Shown one piece after another: positions 36,271-47,020 of a stretch of 64,000 nucleotides of DNA (position 1 is its first letter; each line of letters opens with the position of its first letter). Position numbers and translations under genes: made by a program. The notes below the pieces were generated by a model. It saw nothing but the letters and a program-made list of their open reading frames with translations, made no database searches and was not told where the DNA came from. The stretch is from Dichetophora obliterata. Taxonomy: Eukaryota > Arthropoda > Insecta > Diptera > Sciomyzidae. The DNA is taken from the NCBI GenBank assembly GCA_963920525.1, contig OY986438.1, forward strand, positions 129,654,920 to 129,718,919, in the 5' to 3' direction.

Positions 36271-39255
36271 TTAATTCTGATTACTGAGTGATTTATATAG
36301 GGTTTGCTTGAAAGAGGATTTGGACATAGAAGGTGAGTAGTATATAGAGATATTATTAAATTCTCTGCAACAACGATTGATGGGTTCATCATTTGCATAT
36401 GTAGTTTGGTGCTGATATTCAGTTAACAATCGAGTATGCCTAGTGCGCCTAATTGGATCGTTAAAGGAAATCATATTAGAAATATATTCGCTGTGAATAG
36501 CACCATTAATTACATCAAATGTGAAGCATGAGCCCAATAACGATCTTCTTGTTGATACTGGCATCAAATTTAAAAGGCTGAGTCTATGTTCATATGATGG
36601 AAGGCTACAATAATCATGGGGGTTGTACATATCTCTAAGCGCGTATAGTAAGAACTGCTTTTGAGTAGACTCAATTCTTTCTCTATGGGAATCGAAAGAT
36701 GGAATCCAAATTATGCATGCATATTCAAGTATTGGGCGCACTAATGCACGGTACAAGGATGTAGTGACCCATATGTTCTTGAATTCATTTGCACGCCTTT
36801 TTATAAAACCGAGCTGTTTGCTGGCCCTGGACACAATTTTATCATAGTGCAGATTAAAGCGCATCTTGCAATCTAAGACAACTCCAAGATCCACTATATG
36901 GTTGACCCTTTTTAGTTCGATACTATTGAGGTGGTAGGTATGTAATGTTACGTTGTTTTTACGAGAAAAGCTAATAACATTGCATTTATTGACATTAAGA
37001 TGTAGTTTATTTTGAAAACACCATTGCTCAAGAGACAACAATTTTGATTGCAAAAAATTTACATCTACATCTGATTGAATTGAATAGTACATTTTTAAAT
37101 CATCTGCATACATAAGATGTGGGATATCGTTAAGAACTTCTGACAGATCGGATATGAATATGTTGAAAAGAAGAGGACCGAGATGACTACCTTGCGGAAC
37201 TCCCGAGGAGACTGCAATTTTTTTCGATAGAACTCCCTGGAATTTAACAAACTGGGATCTGCCGTTTAAATATGATTTTAGCCAACTTAGTATGGACCCT
37301 GCAACATCAAATTTTTCTAACTTATATATAAGAATGTTGTGATCAACTCGATCAAAAGCTTTACTGAAATCAGTATAAACAGCATCTATTTGGTGCCCTT
37401 TTTCCATTTTGACTAAAACATCTGATACCATAATCATGAGATTAGTAGTGGTAGATCGCCCTTTTCGGAACCCGTGTTGCTGCTCATTTAGACGAGGGTT
37501 AATGAAACTTGTTAGCTTTTCACAAATAAGTTTTTCAAAAAGTTTTGGAATGGCTGACAAGATTGCTATGCCTCTATAATTTTCAACTGATCTTTTATCA
37601 CCATTCTTGTAAATTGGCGTAAGATGGGATGATTTCCAATATGAAGGAAATGTCCCACAAACCAGTGATTCGTTAAAGATTATGTGTAATGGCAATAGCA
37701 GTTGGTCTAAACATCGCACCAAAAAGCTTGTAGGTATTAAGTCTGGTCCTGGTCCCTTTAATATATCCAGTTCTTTTATTGCATTAGAAATCTCTTCCTG
37801 GGTTAAATATAAACTATCAACTATAATAGTTGAGCTAGGAGAAGTTTCAGATAAGGTGGTAGGAAGACAAAAGACCTCCTTAAAGTGATCGGCATACAAG
37901 TTGCTTATTTCAAGAGAATTGGACGAAGTGACATTACCTTTAAACATAGACGATGGATAGCCGCTAGATTTGCGCTTCATGTTAACAAAGTCAAAGAATT
38001 TTCTCGGCTCTTGGACAATTTTTTCTCCGATGATGTTCGTGTACAACTTGTACGCTTCTTCTGACTTGATAGAGAACTCTCTTGATAGCTCGTCATATCT
38101 AAGCTTCAGTTCATCGCTTATATTATCAGTGTTTTTGAGAAGTTTGTAGATTTTATTTCTTTGATTCCTCAAAAATCTGAGATTGTTGTCTAGCCATGGT
38201 TCTGTGAGCTTATTCTTTTTCTTTATTATTGGCACATAACTTTCGATAGCGGTAAAAATGTGCTGATAAAATATAGAGACAGCACTGTCTAAATCTAAAT
38301 TGAATAAAATATGATTCCAATTTAGAGAACTAAGATAACATTTTATTCTTTCATAATCGGCGTTGAGGTAATCGTACGTAATGGTGTTATTATAAGACTG
38401 GGTAAAGTTGATGTCATTAGCAGAGAAAACAACTTTTAAGGCTGTATGATGAACAGTGTTGGTTAATTAATTTTCCGCTGCCATGCATGGACTAACCTTC
38501 ACTTCTTCATACGAGTTAGTAAAAATTAGGTCCAACCATCTGCCATTCTGATTTTGTACAGAAGAGACTTGCTACAAATCACTGCCATAAAAGGTGCTAA
38601 GTAAGTTGAAGTCTATGGCATTAGAAAGATTTACAGGAAGAAGAAAGTTTTCGTTTTCGTCGGTGACAAAAGATATATTTGGGCGATTGAAGTCACCAAG
38701 AATAACAACTTTATCTTCCTCTTTTAGGGAGGAGGTAAAGGTGGTCAGTGTTTCACATAGCTCGTTGTATGTTGTTTCACTTGAGCCGGGAGGAATGTAA
38801 ACGACACCTATGTACACATTGAGACTTTTACCTGAACAAACTCTAATAATTCGGTGATCGAACAGTTTATGGTTAGGTGTGTCTATTAGCTCACTTGAAA
38901 GGGAATTGTGAGATGCTACAAGGACACCACCTCCTCGAGAAAGACCTGTTCAGGAGTAGTCCCGATCGTTTCTGAAGACAGTCCAATTGCTATCAAGAAT
39001 TTCCTCATTATTGAAGGTTTCGTTTAGCCATGTCTCAGTGAATACTAGGACATTGAAGTGGCATGATTTAGCGTCAACATAAAGTTTGTTTAATTTGCTT
39101 CTCATGCCGCCACAGTTATGGTAGAATATATTTAAGAAAGAAGAGTTAGGAACGATACTATTGCTGTTGCTCTTTACGAGATTTTTGAAGAAGAGAAACA
39201 TGTTTAGCTCTGACATGAGCGCCATAGGTTTCCAGATCCACCTTGACTTGATCAA
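36271..39255 (-). pseudogene. Retrotransposon ORF2: endonuclease + reverse transcriptase, three stops
   Basis: All three open blocks (39,255-38,950; 38,817-38,572; 38,235-36,271) are in the same frame, so the gene is broken only by stops: TGA near 38,950, TAG near 38,572 and TAA near 38,465. The AP-type endonuclease has NCGGMRSK, VFTETWLNE, VVYIPPGS and ILGDFNRP. The reverse transcriptase (from residue 1 of the 654-codon block) has PGPDLIPTSF, DFSKAFDRVDH (motif A), SGVPQGSHLGPLLFN and MYADDLKMYY (catalytic YADD). A thumb and a C-terminal region follow, with no RNase H. About 995 codons in total. A recent loss of function is likely. Confidence 0.9.
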
Positions 39256-40111
39256 CCGTTACACCCAGGTGCTCGTGAAAGCGGACAAATAAATTACGCA
39301 AGTCTTCAACACCGGTAGGAAGACCTTCTTGCTGAATTAATACTCTAAGATTAGTTTTGGTCTTGCCTTCAATGCATGTTGAATCAGGGGCTTTATACAT
39401 ATAAGCGAAATACAGGCGAACATTGTTATAAACGTTGTTCACCCTGAGGCGAGAAAGGGCATATCTGCTCTCAGTGCCTTCGCAAGAGTTTAGTGTCAAT
39501 ATCACTTTTGGAGGAAGTAGGGGGTCTAAAAATGACGTAGGACTACCAGGTTGATTGCAAAGCTCATTTGAAACAGAAGATGGTTTTGGTAAACCACTTC
39601 CGGTTGGTGGTGAAGGATTAAGAGTATGAGAATGGATAAAGTTTGGATATTTCTCACAATTGGTTTCATTATTGTTAAGATTAAATGAAACCCGTTTACG
39701 TGTTTGATGAGTTGGCGGTTTAGATGCTAGATTGCTTCCAGTAATCATCTTATTATAAGATGAAGCCGTATTCTGGTTAATTATGGGAGAAAATATGGGG
39801 AAAATGCTTGTTTTCAGATTCCAATTAGAATCTGAATTATGGTGGGACTTAGGTTGCACAAACTTGTTTGATGAATAAGGTTTGGATTCAAGAACAGGTA
39901 GGTTTACATTTCTTTTATATAGAGGATTCTTAGAATTAAGATTAGAATTAGAATAAGAGTTTAACTTAGATTTAGAGTTAGGACGGGAATTTATATACGG
40001 AAAAGAGTTAGAGCAAGAACTATAATTACTTTTATATAATGGATTCTTGTTAATGTTAGGATTCCTTTCAGAAGATTCGATTCTTGAACTGCCAGAACTT
40101 TGTAAATTCAT
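39158..40111 (-). CDS. Retrotransposon ORF1 protein (317 aa)
   Basis: The frame is intact from ATG at 40,111 to the stop at 39,158. Residues 1 to about 190 are low-complexity, rich in Asn, Ser, Pro and Lys, with repeated NPLYK and NSNSN-like words. Residues from about 200 on are ordered (SRYALSRLRVNNVYNNVRLY, then LRVLIQQEGLPTGVEDL and VRFHEHLGVTVDQVKVDL). No CCHC zinc knuckles or RNA-recognition motif can be seen. By position it is the nucleic-acid-binding ORF1 of the element, but the fold is not recognised. It is the only unbroken long frame of any transposon here. Confidence 0.7.
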   Translation of the reverse strand: MNLQSSGSSRIESSERNPNINKNPLYKSNYSSCSNSFPYINSRPNSKSKLNSYSNSNLNSKNPLYKRNVNLPVLESKPYSSNKFVQPKSHHNSDSNWNLKTSIFPIFSPIINQNTASSYNKMITGSNLASKPPTHQTRKRVSFNLNNNETNCEKYPNFIHSHTLNPSPPTGSGLPKPSSVSNELCNQPGSPTSFLDPLLPPKVILTLNSCEGTESRYALSRLRVNNVYNNVRLYFAYMYKAPDSTCIEGKTKTNLRVLIQQEGLPTGVEDLRNLFVRFHEHLGVTVDQVKVDLETYGAHVRAKHVSLLQKSRKEQQQ

Positions 40112-40750
40112 CCGATATTTATACTATTATGTAAAAAAAGTAGTTCAGAAAACTAACACCCGACCAAGACTAAAAAGAACGCTCTAAAAAGTATGAAAGA
40201 AGAAATTATTCTCATCTGAAATTGTCATGAATAAACTATTCAATATTTTTTGTCTATCAAATAAACGACTAATAAAATATTATGAAATCTATGTATATTT
40301 CATTCAAGTTTCCTATTAGGAAATGATGAAAAGTAAATAAATATACTTGTCCGAATATCACACCAACTGCAAACCTAGCCGGTTAGCGCAATTCAAGAAC
40401 GCTGAATTTAATGGAGTTAAATTTTTGGGCCCGTTTTAGATTAGTTCAGGGCTCAAGTGCATGTTGATGCAGTAATTGTTAGAAGAACTTTATTGGATTG
40501 GTATTTTCGTCTGCATGTCTTCAAACATAAGCATTTACAATTACTTGGAGAATAATTGAATAACAGTTGAACCCTCGAAACCCAATCCTTAGGTTTCGAA
40601 TGGACCCCACAAATAAAAAATTCATTTAAACAAACAAACACACTTTAGCTTTTTGATGCAATATTATTCCCTATTATTATTAAATACAAGCGCTAAAGAA
40701 AATTACAAATGAATCCGCAAAAAAAAACACTGACAAGAATGACTTAAAAG
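40112..40750. other. Non-coding spacer between two transposons
   Basis: No gene is recognised. It may contain the 5' UTR of the retrotransposon at 35.9-40.1 kb. Confidence 0.45.
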
Positions 40751-41131
40751 TACAGTCAAATCTGGATATAGTGAACTAATTTTAGCAAGGCCTGTTCATT
40801 GTATCCAGATTGTTCGCATTTTCGAGATTGATTTTTTTTCCAAAACTTGATTTATTTGAAGCTGGCTCTTGCGCTCAGTAATCGACTTGCGAACTGCCTT
40901 TTCGCGCAGGCTTTGCAGTACTTGTATATCAGAAAAATTAGTTGCGTTACCTTCAGCACATGCTATAGCTTTATCAAAAATTTCAATTGCTTCAGAAGAT
41001 TTCATAAGGTTGGGAGTCGGTATTACCACCTCATCATCATCAGACTCAATATCATCTTCAATAGTATTCTCAAATTGAATTGGTACACTTTCCTCGATAG
41101 TGTTCCAATTTTTCACATCAGTATAGGTTTC

Positions 41132-41198
41132 CTTAAAATAAACCGTAATCAGGCAATTATAAAATTACACGAAGCAATGGAACTAAAGCAAAACATAC
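41132..41198 (-). other. Intron in pogo/Tigger transposase
   Basis: GT-AG intron of 67 bp: donor GTATGTTTTGC after LLQVRIPN-type coding sequence, acceptor TTTATTTTAAG before ETYTDVKNW. Frames agree across it. Confidence 0.7.
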
Positions 41199-41720
41199 AT
41201 TTGGAATACGAACTTGCAGCATATTGCTTATGTCATTGATGTCCGCATTTTCTTCCCAAGTAAATGCATTCCCGATGTCGCATTTTTTGTCTGAGTAAAT
41301 ATCAAGGCATATCATCGTCTTCATCATCACTTTGGATGGAATCAGCTGCATTGATGCATTTCAATAAAGCCTTCCAGCATTTGGCTACGACTTTCACCTC
41401 CAGCTGATCCCAAGCAAGCTTTAAAATTGATATTGCATCTTTAATTGTCAAAGATTTAAAAAAAATGTCAATGCGTAATGTCATCTTTTCTAACAATAAA
41501 TTGCCTATGAAAATAAATGCTTCTTATAGCTTAGCTTTGTTATGCGAATCGCATTTTGATCCATGGGCTGGATCAAGGGCGTAACATTGAGTGGCATATA
41601 GATAACAAATATTAAACCATCGTTAGTTTTTAGCTCATGATCTCGAGGATGACTGGGTGCAGTATCATGCAAGAGTACAGCTTTTGGTTCTAACCCGTTT
41701 TGTTGCAAGAATTTTTGTAC

Positions 41721-41782
41721 CTATATACATGGGAAAAAAGATTTAAATTTATTTATGCTTATCTGCGTGCAATTTTTCTTAC
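41721..41782 (-). other. Intron in pogo/Tigger transposase
   Basis: GT-AG intron of 62 bp: donor GTAAGAAAAATTG after FVPE, acceptor CCATGTATATAG before VQKFLQQNG. The frames on the two sides fit exactly when it is removed. Confidence 0.8.
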
Positions 41783-42292
41783 TTCAGGAACAAAACAATA
41801 ATGAAACCATTTTTTAAAGATCTCTTTAGTTATCCAGGGATTTTTAGAAGCTTGGTAATCTACTGGAGTAACACTCCACGGCATAAAAGAGCGTGGCTTC
41901 TTTGCGTGACCTATGACCAATGGTTTTAGTTTATGTCCACCGGTTGCGTTCGTGCATGCAAGAAATGTAATTCGGGACTTTTCAGCTTTTCTTCCCGGAG
42001 ATGTTTTTTCAAATTGGCTTACAAACGTTTTTTCGGGAAGCATTTTCCAAAACAAGCCAATTTCGTCTGCGTTGTAAATTTGTTCAGGAGTGAGCTTCAA
42101 TTCATTAATAAGGGGTCATCCATAAACTACGTTACCAATTTAGGGGGTGGGGAGGGGTTTTGAAATGCACTACGATAAGTAACGGTAGGGGGGGAAGTGT
42201 TTAGATATTGTAACGTTACCAAAAATTAAAAAATCAACGAAAAACCTCTAATTAATAACACAATCATTTCAAAAATTTTTAACCTTACATGT

Positions 42293-42520
42293 TTATGTTT
42301 GATCGTCTAAATTGATGGTTAAATTTGTTTCAACGATTTCTTCCACCGCCTTTTCCCTCGACACAGGAACCTTTTGGTATTCCTTCACCATCTCAGCACA
42401 CGTCTGAAAAATTTGGGTCTTTGCTTTTGCGACAGGCTTTGTCGTTAAGGCCTGAATGTTCTTGATCAAAGGAGATATCGTATGACATGTACTGTCCTCA
42501 GAAAGAAGAAATCGGTTCAA
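42293..42520 (-). pseudogene. Unrecognised ORF fragment inside Harbinger-like element
   Basis: A 75-codon minus frame with a Lys/Glu-rich sequence (TCAEMVKEYQKVPVSREKAV) ending in an acidic tail. It looks like the end of a real protein, because composition and codon use are less AT-biased than the surroundings, but no family is recognised. It may be captured host sequence or part of an element-encoded accessory protein. Confidence 0.35.
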
Positions 42521-42639
42521 GGTCGTGTCCTACCTGCGGCTTTTATTTCGTTTTTAAAACTTCTATGAATTGCCATAAGTTTTTATTATATCGTTTACAA
42601 TAAATCGGAATAAAAAATACTATTTAAATAAATCAATTT

Positions 42640-42895
42640 TCAGAAAGCATTTACACAAAAACACAGAACTTGGTGCAGCTGGGTGCAGCCTTTAAGGGTA
42701 CTCTGTCAAAGACCAGGTGAATTTCTTTGCGTTAGAAATGAGGATTCACCTGAATGGGTCGACATTGAATCCGATGAAAAATTCTATTTTGAAGAATCCT
42801 CAACAAAGCTACCAGCTTCTTCTATCCCAGTGATTGAGAGCATCAAATCTTGGATCGCAGATGGAATAGCTTTTACAGATGATATTAATTATTGA
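42640..42895 (+). pseudogene. Unrecognised ORF fragment inside Harbinger-like element
   Basis: A + frame ending with TAA-like stop context at 42,893-42,895. The visible part, LCVRNEDSPEWVDIESDEKF then PVIESIKSWIADG, is acidic and non-repetitive, like the C-terminus of a true protein. A CAG at about 42,643 follows a pyrimidine-containing stretch (TCAATTTTCAG), which could be a splice acceptor. That would make this a terminal exon. No family is recognised. Confidence 0.4.
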
Positions 42896-43847
42896 TTTTT
42901 TTCCAATTGTTCCTTTAATGTATCTAGTCATACTAGACACTAATACTAGTGAAAATTGTCAGAGCTAGCCAAAATATATAATCATTCGAATGAATTAATT
43001 TCATATGTCACGTTACTTTATGGAGGGTGGGGAGGGGTTTTGAAAAGCACTACTAAAAGTAACGCAGTGGGAGGGGGGTGAAAAAAACCGGAAAATCAGT
43101 AACGTAGTTTATGGACAACCCCTAATCTGGCTGAGCTTATTCTTAAATGGATCGACAGCTTGGCTGTCCGATGACAGATTTTCGCCAGAAATTTTGAGCA
43201 GTCGAACTCCAAAACGAGACTTAAATCCAGCCAACCAACCATCACTAGCATTGAAGCCACCTTCCCCTTCAAGAAATTCCGCATGTAACTGTTTTGCTTT
43301 TTCTTTTAACATGCCTAAACTCATTGGACATTTTTTGTTGCGCCGATTCAAAAACCATTTGTTCAACGCCCGTTGCATGCGTACGTACTCACCCTTTCTT
43401 AAAGTCTTTCCTTTCTGCATTCCAACTATGTGCTTAGAAAAATTTTGTCGCTTTTTGTTGGTTTCTTAAATTGATGATCTTGCCACTCCATAAGCTTTTT
43501 CCAAAGAAGAAACTTGAGCTCCTTTTCCGATGCGTTCAACGATTTCACGTTTGTTTTAATGTAAGTAATTTTCTTGTAGGCATTATTATTTTTTATGCAT
43601 TTATGCATTTATTATACAATCCAAAACATGTGTAAAGTTAACTGTTATTTCTGTTATTTTGTTTTTTTTTTTATTATTTTTGTGTACTTTTTGCTTTTTA
43701 TTCTTTGAAATGTCAGTTACTTTTTTGTTCACTATTTAAAGATTTTCGGTTGTTCACTATTTAGAGTAGTCAATGGGAACAAAAAAACGTTCACTATTTC
43801 GAGCTGTTCATTATTTCGGGGGTTCGTTATATCCAGATTTGACTGTA

Positions 43848-44325
43848 TTAGGTTAGGCTAGGTTAGTATGGCTGTCTCAAACGAGAAACACTAAGGCCAA
43901 TGAGGCCCATTGTGATACCAAGGGTTAATTTTTCCTATCTCTATTTAAACCAGTTTGAGCTGTTTACTAAGCCTAGGATTCGCTAATCCGAAGATCCCGA
44001 GAGTTCGTCAAGGTCATTGAAGAACCAGTAACCTAAGTGGAGGAAGCGTTTGTGAGCCATTGCTAGGCAAGTGCAGAGGAAATGTACTGTAGATTCTTCC
44101 TCCTCCTCATCTCTTCAGCTTGTGCAGAAGTGGTTGTGGGGTATGTTCAATCTTTGAGCGTGCCTGCCAATAAGGTAATGCCTTGTAAGGATCCCTACCA
44201 TGGTGCTAATGTAGTCTCTTCTGAAAGAAATGAGTTCTATTGAACGCTTAGGGTTAAGTTTGGGCCAGATTTGCCGCGTTATATTTCACTTGTTATCTGC
44301 TGACCATGTGCTGTTAAATCAAAGT
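43848..44325 (-). pseudogene. 3' fragment of a second non-LTR retrotransposon
   Basis: The minus-strand translation is readable from about 44,275: KRSIELISFRRDYISTMVGI, LTRHYLIGRHAQRLNIPHN, ESTVHFLCTCLAMAHKRFL, then LGYWFFNDLDELSG and GLVNSSNWF. This is the conserved C-terminal end of fly non-LTR ORF2 proteins that follows the RT (or RNase H). Three stops interrupt it. The 3' tail on this strand is a CTAACCTAGCCTAACCTAA run that ends at the TA where the pogo/Tigger element is inserted. The 5' part is missing. Confidence 0.72.
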
Positions 44326-44469
44326 ATTAGACGAAGTTCTTTTATAAATAGTTTTTTATGTTTTTTTAAACTTGTTTCGTTGCCATTGTACCAGTGCACT
44401 GTTTTGTGACCAAAAGTAGATATCTCTGCTTAACATAATGATAGATGTATGAAATTTGTACATGTAGTG

Positions 44470-45420
44470 AATACATAATAAACCTTCCAAAGAACGAAAA
44501 TGGGCGGAATTGAACAATGACCACGCCTAGCTTTTATATAACACAAAATAGTTTAACGCTATATTTTTTTTCGTATTGAAGTTATATAAAAATAACTCAT
44601 TCAAAAATGTGTAATATATGTGTAATATACGTGTGCATTAATAAAAATTATTTGGGTTGGGGTCGAAATTGCCCTTATACAAAATTTCATTGACAAAATT
44701 GTACTTTACAAAATTGCCCTTTTTTAAAATTGTCCTTTACAAAATTTCCCCTTCACAATATTTCCCTTTACAAAATTTACCTTTACGAAATTGTACAAAA
44801 AATAAATTAAAAAATAATATGTTGACATTGTGGAAAAGAGCGCGCTTTTCGTAAAACGGGTAATTTCGTAAAGGGTAATTTTATAAAGTACAATTTAAAA
44901 AAAGAGAAATTTTAAAAGGGACAGTTTTGGAAAAGAAATTTTTTTGAGGGTGAATTTTGTCAAGGGCAATTTTTGTAAGGGAAATTTCGACCCGCTCCTA
45001 ATTTTGCCACGCTCACCTCCTATACTTTTTACACAAAATTTTCATATCATTAAAAAGGATTCGTCGTATACCAATAAAATTCGGTATATAAGTTAAAATC
45101 GGCTATATAAGATCACAGACGAAAATATTTGTATATCCATCCATAATCACGCCTACCTCCCATAAAAAAAATTTTAAACACTAAACGTTTTGCGTATTGA
45201 ATTTATATTAAAATATTACTTAAAATATGAAATGTGTGGATTAAAAAAAAATTCCACGCCCACCCCACCTACTTTTTATACGAAATTTGCATAGCACGAA
45301 ATTTGGTGCACAAATTTAAATCGGCTATATAAGATGACTGACGAAAATATTTGCTAATTCGCCTTCAACCACGTCTATATTCCATATAACGCCTACTGAA
45401 ATGCCCACCATGCACAAACC
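44470..45420. repeat. Dispersed 'CACGCCYACC' fly repeat family, tandem-like
   Basis: At least three diverged units carry the words CCACGCCCACC/CTCCYATA, AAATTCGGTATATAAG, AAAATCGGCTATATAAGAT and GACGAAAATATTTG. For example, ATCGGCTATATAAGAT occurs at about 45,107 and 45,331. No ORF. The foldback element at 44,659-44,997 lies inside it. The family also appears at 6.6-7.6, 48.1-48.6 and, by style, 61.5-62.5 kb. Confidence 0.6.
44659..44997. mobile_element. Foldback element with degenerate 15-bp arm repeats
   Basis: The left tip GGGGTCGAAATTGCCCTT pairs with the inverted right tip GCGGGTCGAAATTTCCCTT. Each arm consists of repeated words such as TTTACAAAATTGCCC (left) and their inverses (AAGGGYAATTTTGT, right). 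The two arms meet near 44,835-44,860 (AAAAGAGCGCGCTTTTCG). Single-stranded, the whole 340 bp would form an imperfect long hairpin. It resembles Foldback/Galileo-type elements in plan only. Confidence 0.65.
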
Positions 45421-46929
45421 ACTTTAGTACAAAACATAATATGTCTATGAAATGCGAAATGATAATGATAAAATAAAAGCAAAAATTAAAATTAGTGTGT
45501 TCGTATATAATTTATTAAGGTAATAGTATAAGAAAATTTAGATTTTTTCAAATGTAAATATTTAAGGATTAAATACCAACAACTTTATCAAGTTAAATAG
45601 CTTTTGAGTGAAACCATTTTTATAGCTTTCAGCGCTTTTTATGTCCAGGCACAAGAAGAACAACCTAAAGATCTAAAAAAAAGTTTCAAACAAAAATATC
45701 TTATGTCTGATTAAGTAATTTATTAAGCGGTAGAACATGCAATATAAAAGGATTTAATAAGAGGAAAACTTTTTATAGCCAAACAACATAGAGAAAAATA
45801 AAAATCCTTGCTCAAAATTTGCATATTTTAGGCACTAAAATCTTGTTAAAATCTTGCATACAAACATTTATAGAAAACAAGTAATGCAAACAGTTTTAGG
45901 ATCCAAACAATAATACGAAACAAACGAACCTTTTTTTAAAAAAAAAACAAAAAAATCCGAAACATAAAAAGGAGTAAGCAAACACAAAGTCAGAGAAAGG
46001 CAAAAAAAAAAAGAAGAAAAAAGTGCACACAAAATAAAAGCCTGAAGGAAAACGCACTAACAAGCAAACCATTTAGAGTGTTAATGGAATACAAAAGGAA
46101 TGAATAGATATCAAAAGGATAACGTTGGGTTTTTGTCTTTAATAAACGTGGCAATGTTGTGTTTCATACAAAAAGAACGCGTTGTTGGCAGAAGGGGGGG
46201 GGGGGTGGAAGAAATAAAATGCACCCAACAGAAAGATAAACAAAAACCAATGAGAACCGAAGTCATACAAAACAAAACAGACCAAAACAAAGCGAAGAGG
46301 TAATAAAGAAAGCGGCAGCGAAAACAACAAAAATCAATATGCAAGAAAAATCGAGAGGAAAGAAATAACGACTGATTGCTTGGCAATGGAAATTGCTGTG
46401 AACACACACACACGCACACATACATATAACTGTAGATCACAGAACTAATATAAATGTAAGTGTGTTTATATATGCATAATGTATGTAAATAAAAAATCAC
46501 CACGAGCAAAGTGCTGCTACTACACAGCTATATAAATAAATAGAAAAGACAAAAATCAGCAGTAAAGATATAAAGATAGACGTGCACCTACACCAGAACA
46601 CACATATATGTACAAATTTATGCATAATTGTACCTATAGCGTTGCCCAGTGGGTAAAAGAAGGCCTACAAAGCTCTACTAGCACGCCTTCATATGGATTT
46701 TGTAGCCCTTCCGCACTCATATCCAAGCGCATTAACTTTATTATAATTAAGGAGAAAATTTTCTAGACCTTCTTCTGTCGCAACTCTAAAGAAGCCTGCT
46801 AACAGCGTCTTTTTTTGAATGCATGTTAGCAAAAAAGCAATATAAATATCAACTTAAAATAAAAAATGACTAGCCGTTTAATGACTTCAACACACATCAT
46901 CTGATGTGCTGGTCCAACCCCTTATCTTC

Positions 46930-47020
46930 TAGTCTATCGCAGTTGTTAAAGTTGCGCTTATTTTTCATCATTATAATTATACAAATGCAAGCAAGCATTC
47001 GGGAAGGTGGATTCGATACC
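46930..47020 (+). ncRNA. Possible tRNA-like SINE remnant
   Basis: GGATTCGATACC (47,009-47,020) fits the pol III B box. TAGTCTATCG (46,930-46,939) is a weak A-box candidate, but the spacing of about 80 bp is long. A T-run follows from 47,039. Weak call. Confidence 0.25.

Larger units (their letters stand above)
35876..40111 (-). mobile_element. Two-ORF non-LTR retrotransposon, nearly full length
   Basis: ORF1 and ORF2 lie in order on the minus strand and overlap by about 98 bp in different frames. A 3' UTR of about 375 bp ends in an AATAAATAAATAAATAAA tail (about 35,878-35,897). There is endonuclease plus reverse transcriptase and no RNase H, as in Jockey/CR1-type elements. The 5' UTR and the target duplication could not be fixed. 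Confidence 0.88.
42112..43122. mobile_element. Harbinger-like non-autonomous element, TAA-flanked
   Basis: A 3-bp TAA duplication (42,109-42,111; 43,123-43,125) brackets terminal repeats GGGGTCATCCATAAACTACG and GGGGTTGTCCATAAACTACG. PIF/Harbinger elements use such 3-bp TWA targets. Just inside each end lies a G-rich block, GGGTGGGGAGGGGTTTTGAA, in DIRECT orientation (42,144-42,163 and 43,021-43,040). The interior holds parts of two frames that run toward each other: 42,520-42,293 (-, ending LTINLDDQT) and 42,683-42,895 (+, ending AFTDDINY). Neither is recognised. No Harbinger transposase is visible. Confidence 0.7.
40796..43608 (-). pseudogene. pogo/Tigger transposase (broken)
   Basis: N-terminal region from about 43,608. 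A CENP-B-type DNA-binding domain lies at 43,420-43,126 (KGEYVRMQRALNKWFLNRR, then ASDGWLAGFKSRFGV). The DDE core has IYNADEIGLFWKM (first Asp), KAVLLHDTAPSHP (second) and PLIQPMDQNAI (third), with 34 residues between the second and third. An acidic tail ends at 40,796. The Harbinger-like element splits it between LSQI and ELKLTPEQIYN, but frame is kept when the insert is removed. Remaining damage is two small frameshifts, near 41,500 and near 41,335. The usual Asp-Asn of the second motif is Asp-Thr here. Confidence 0.87.
40753..43845 (-). mobile_element. pogo/Tigger element, interrupted by a Harbinger-like element
   Basis: TA lies outside both ends (40,751-40,752 and 43,846-43,847). The terminal repeats CAGTCAAATCTGGATATA and its inverted partner are nearly perfect for about 24 bp. 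Without the nested 1,011-bp element and its TAA duplication it is 2,079 bp, a normal size. The transposase is on the minus strand and includes two GT-AG introns that restore the frame. Confidence 0.9.

Noticed and set aside
43848..43875. TTAGG-like run as an interstitial telomere
   Set aside because: It is short and irregular (TTAGGTTAGGCTAGGTTAG) and forms the tail of a minus-strand LINE fragment.
46111..46509. 132-codon minus frame
   Set aside because: Composed of Cys/Phe/Leu/Ser-rich translation of an A-rich + strand. A shadow frame of low-complexity DNA.
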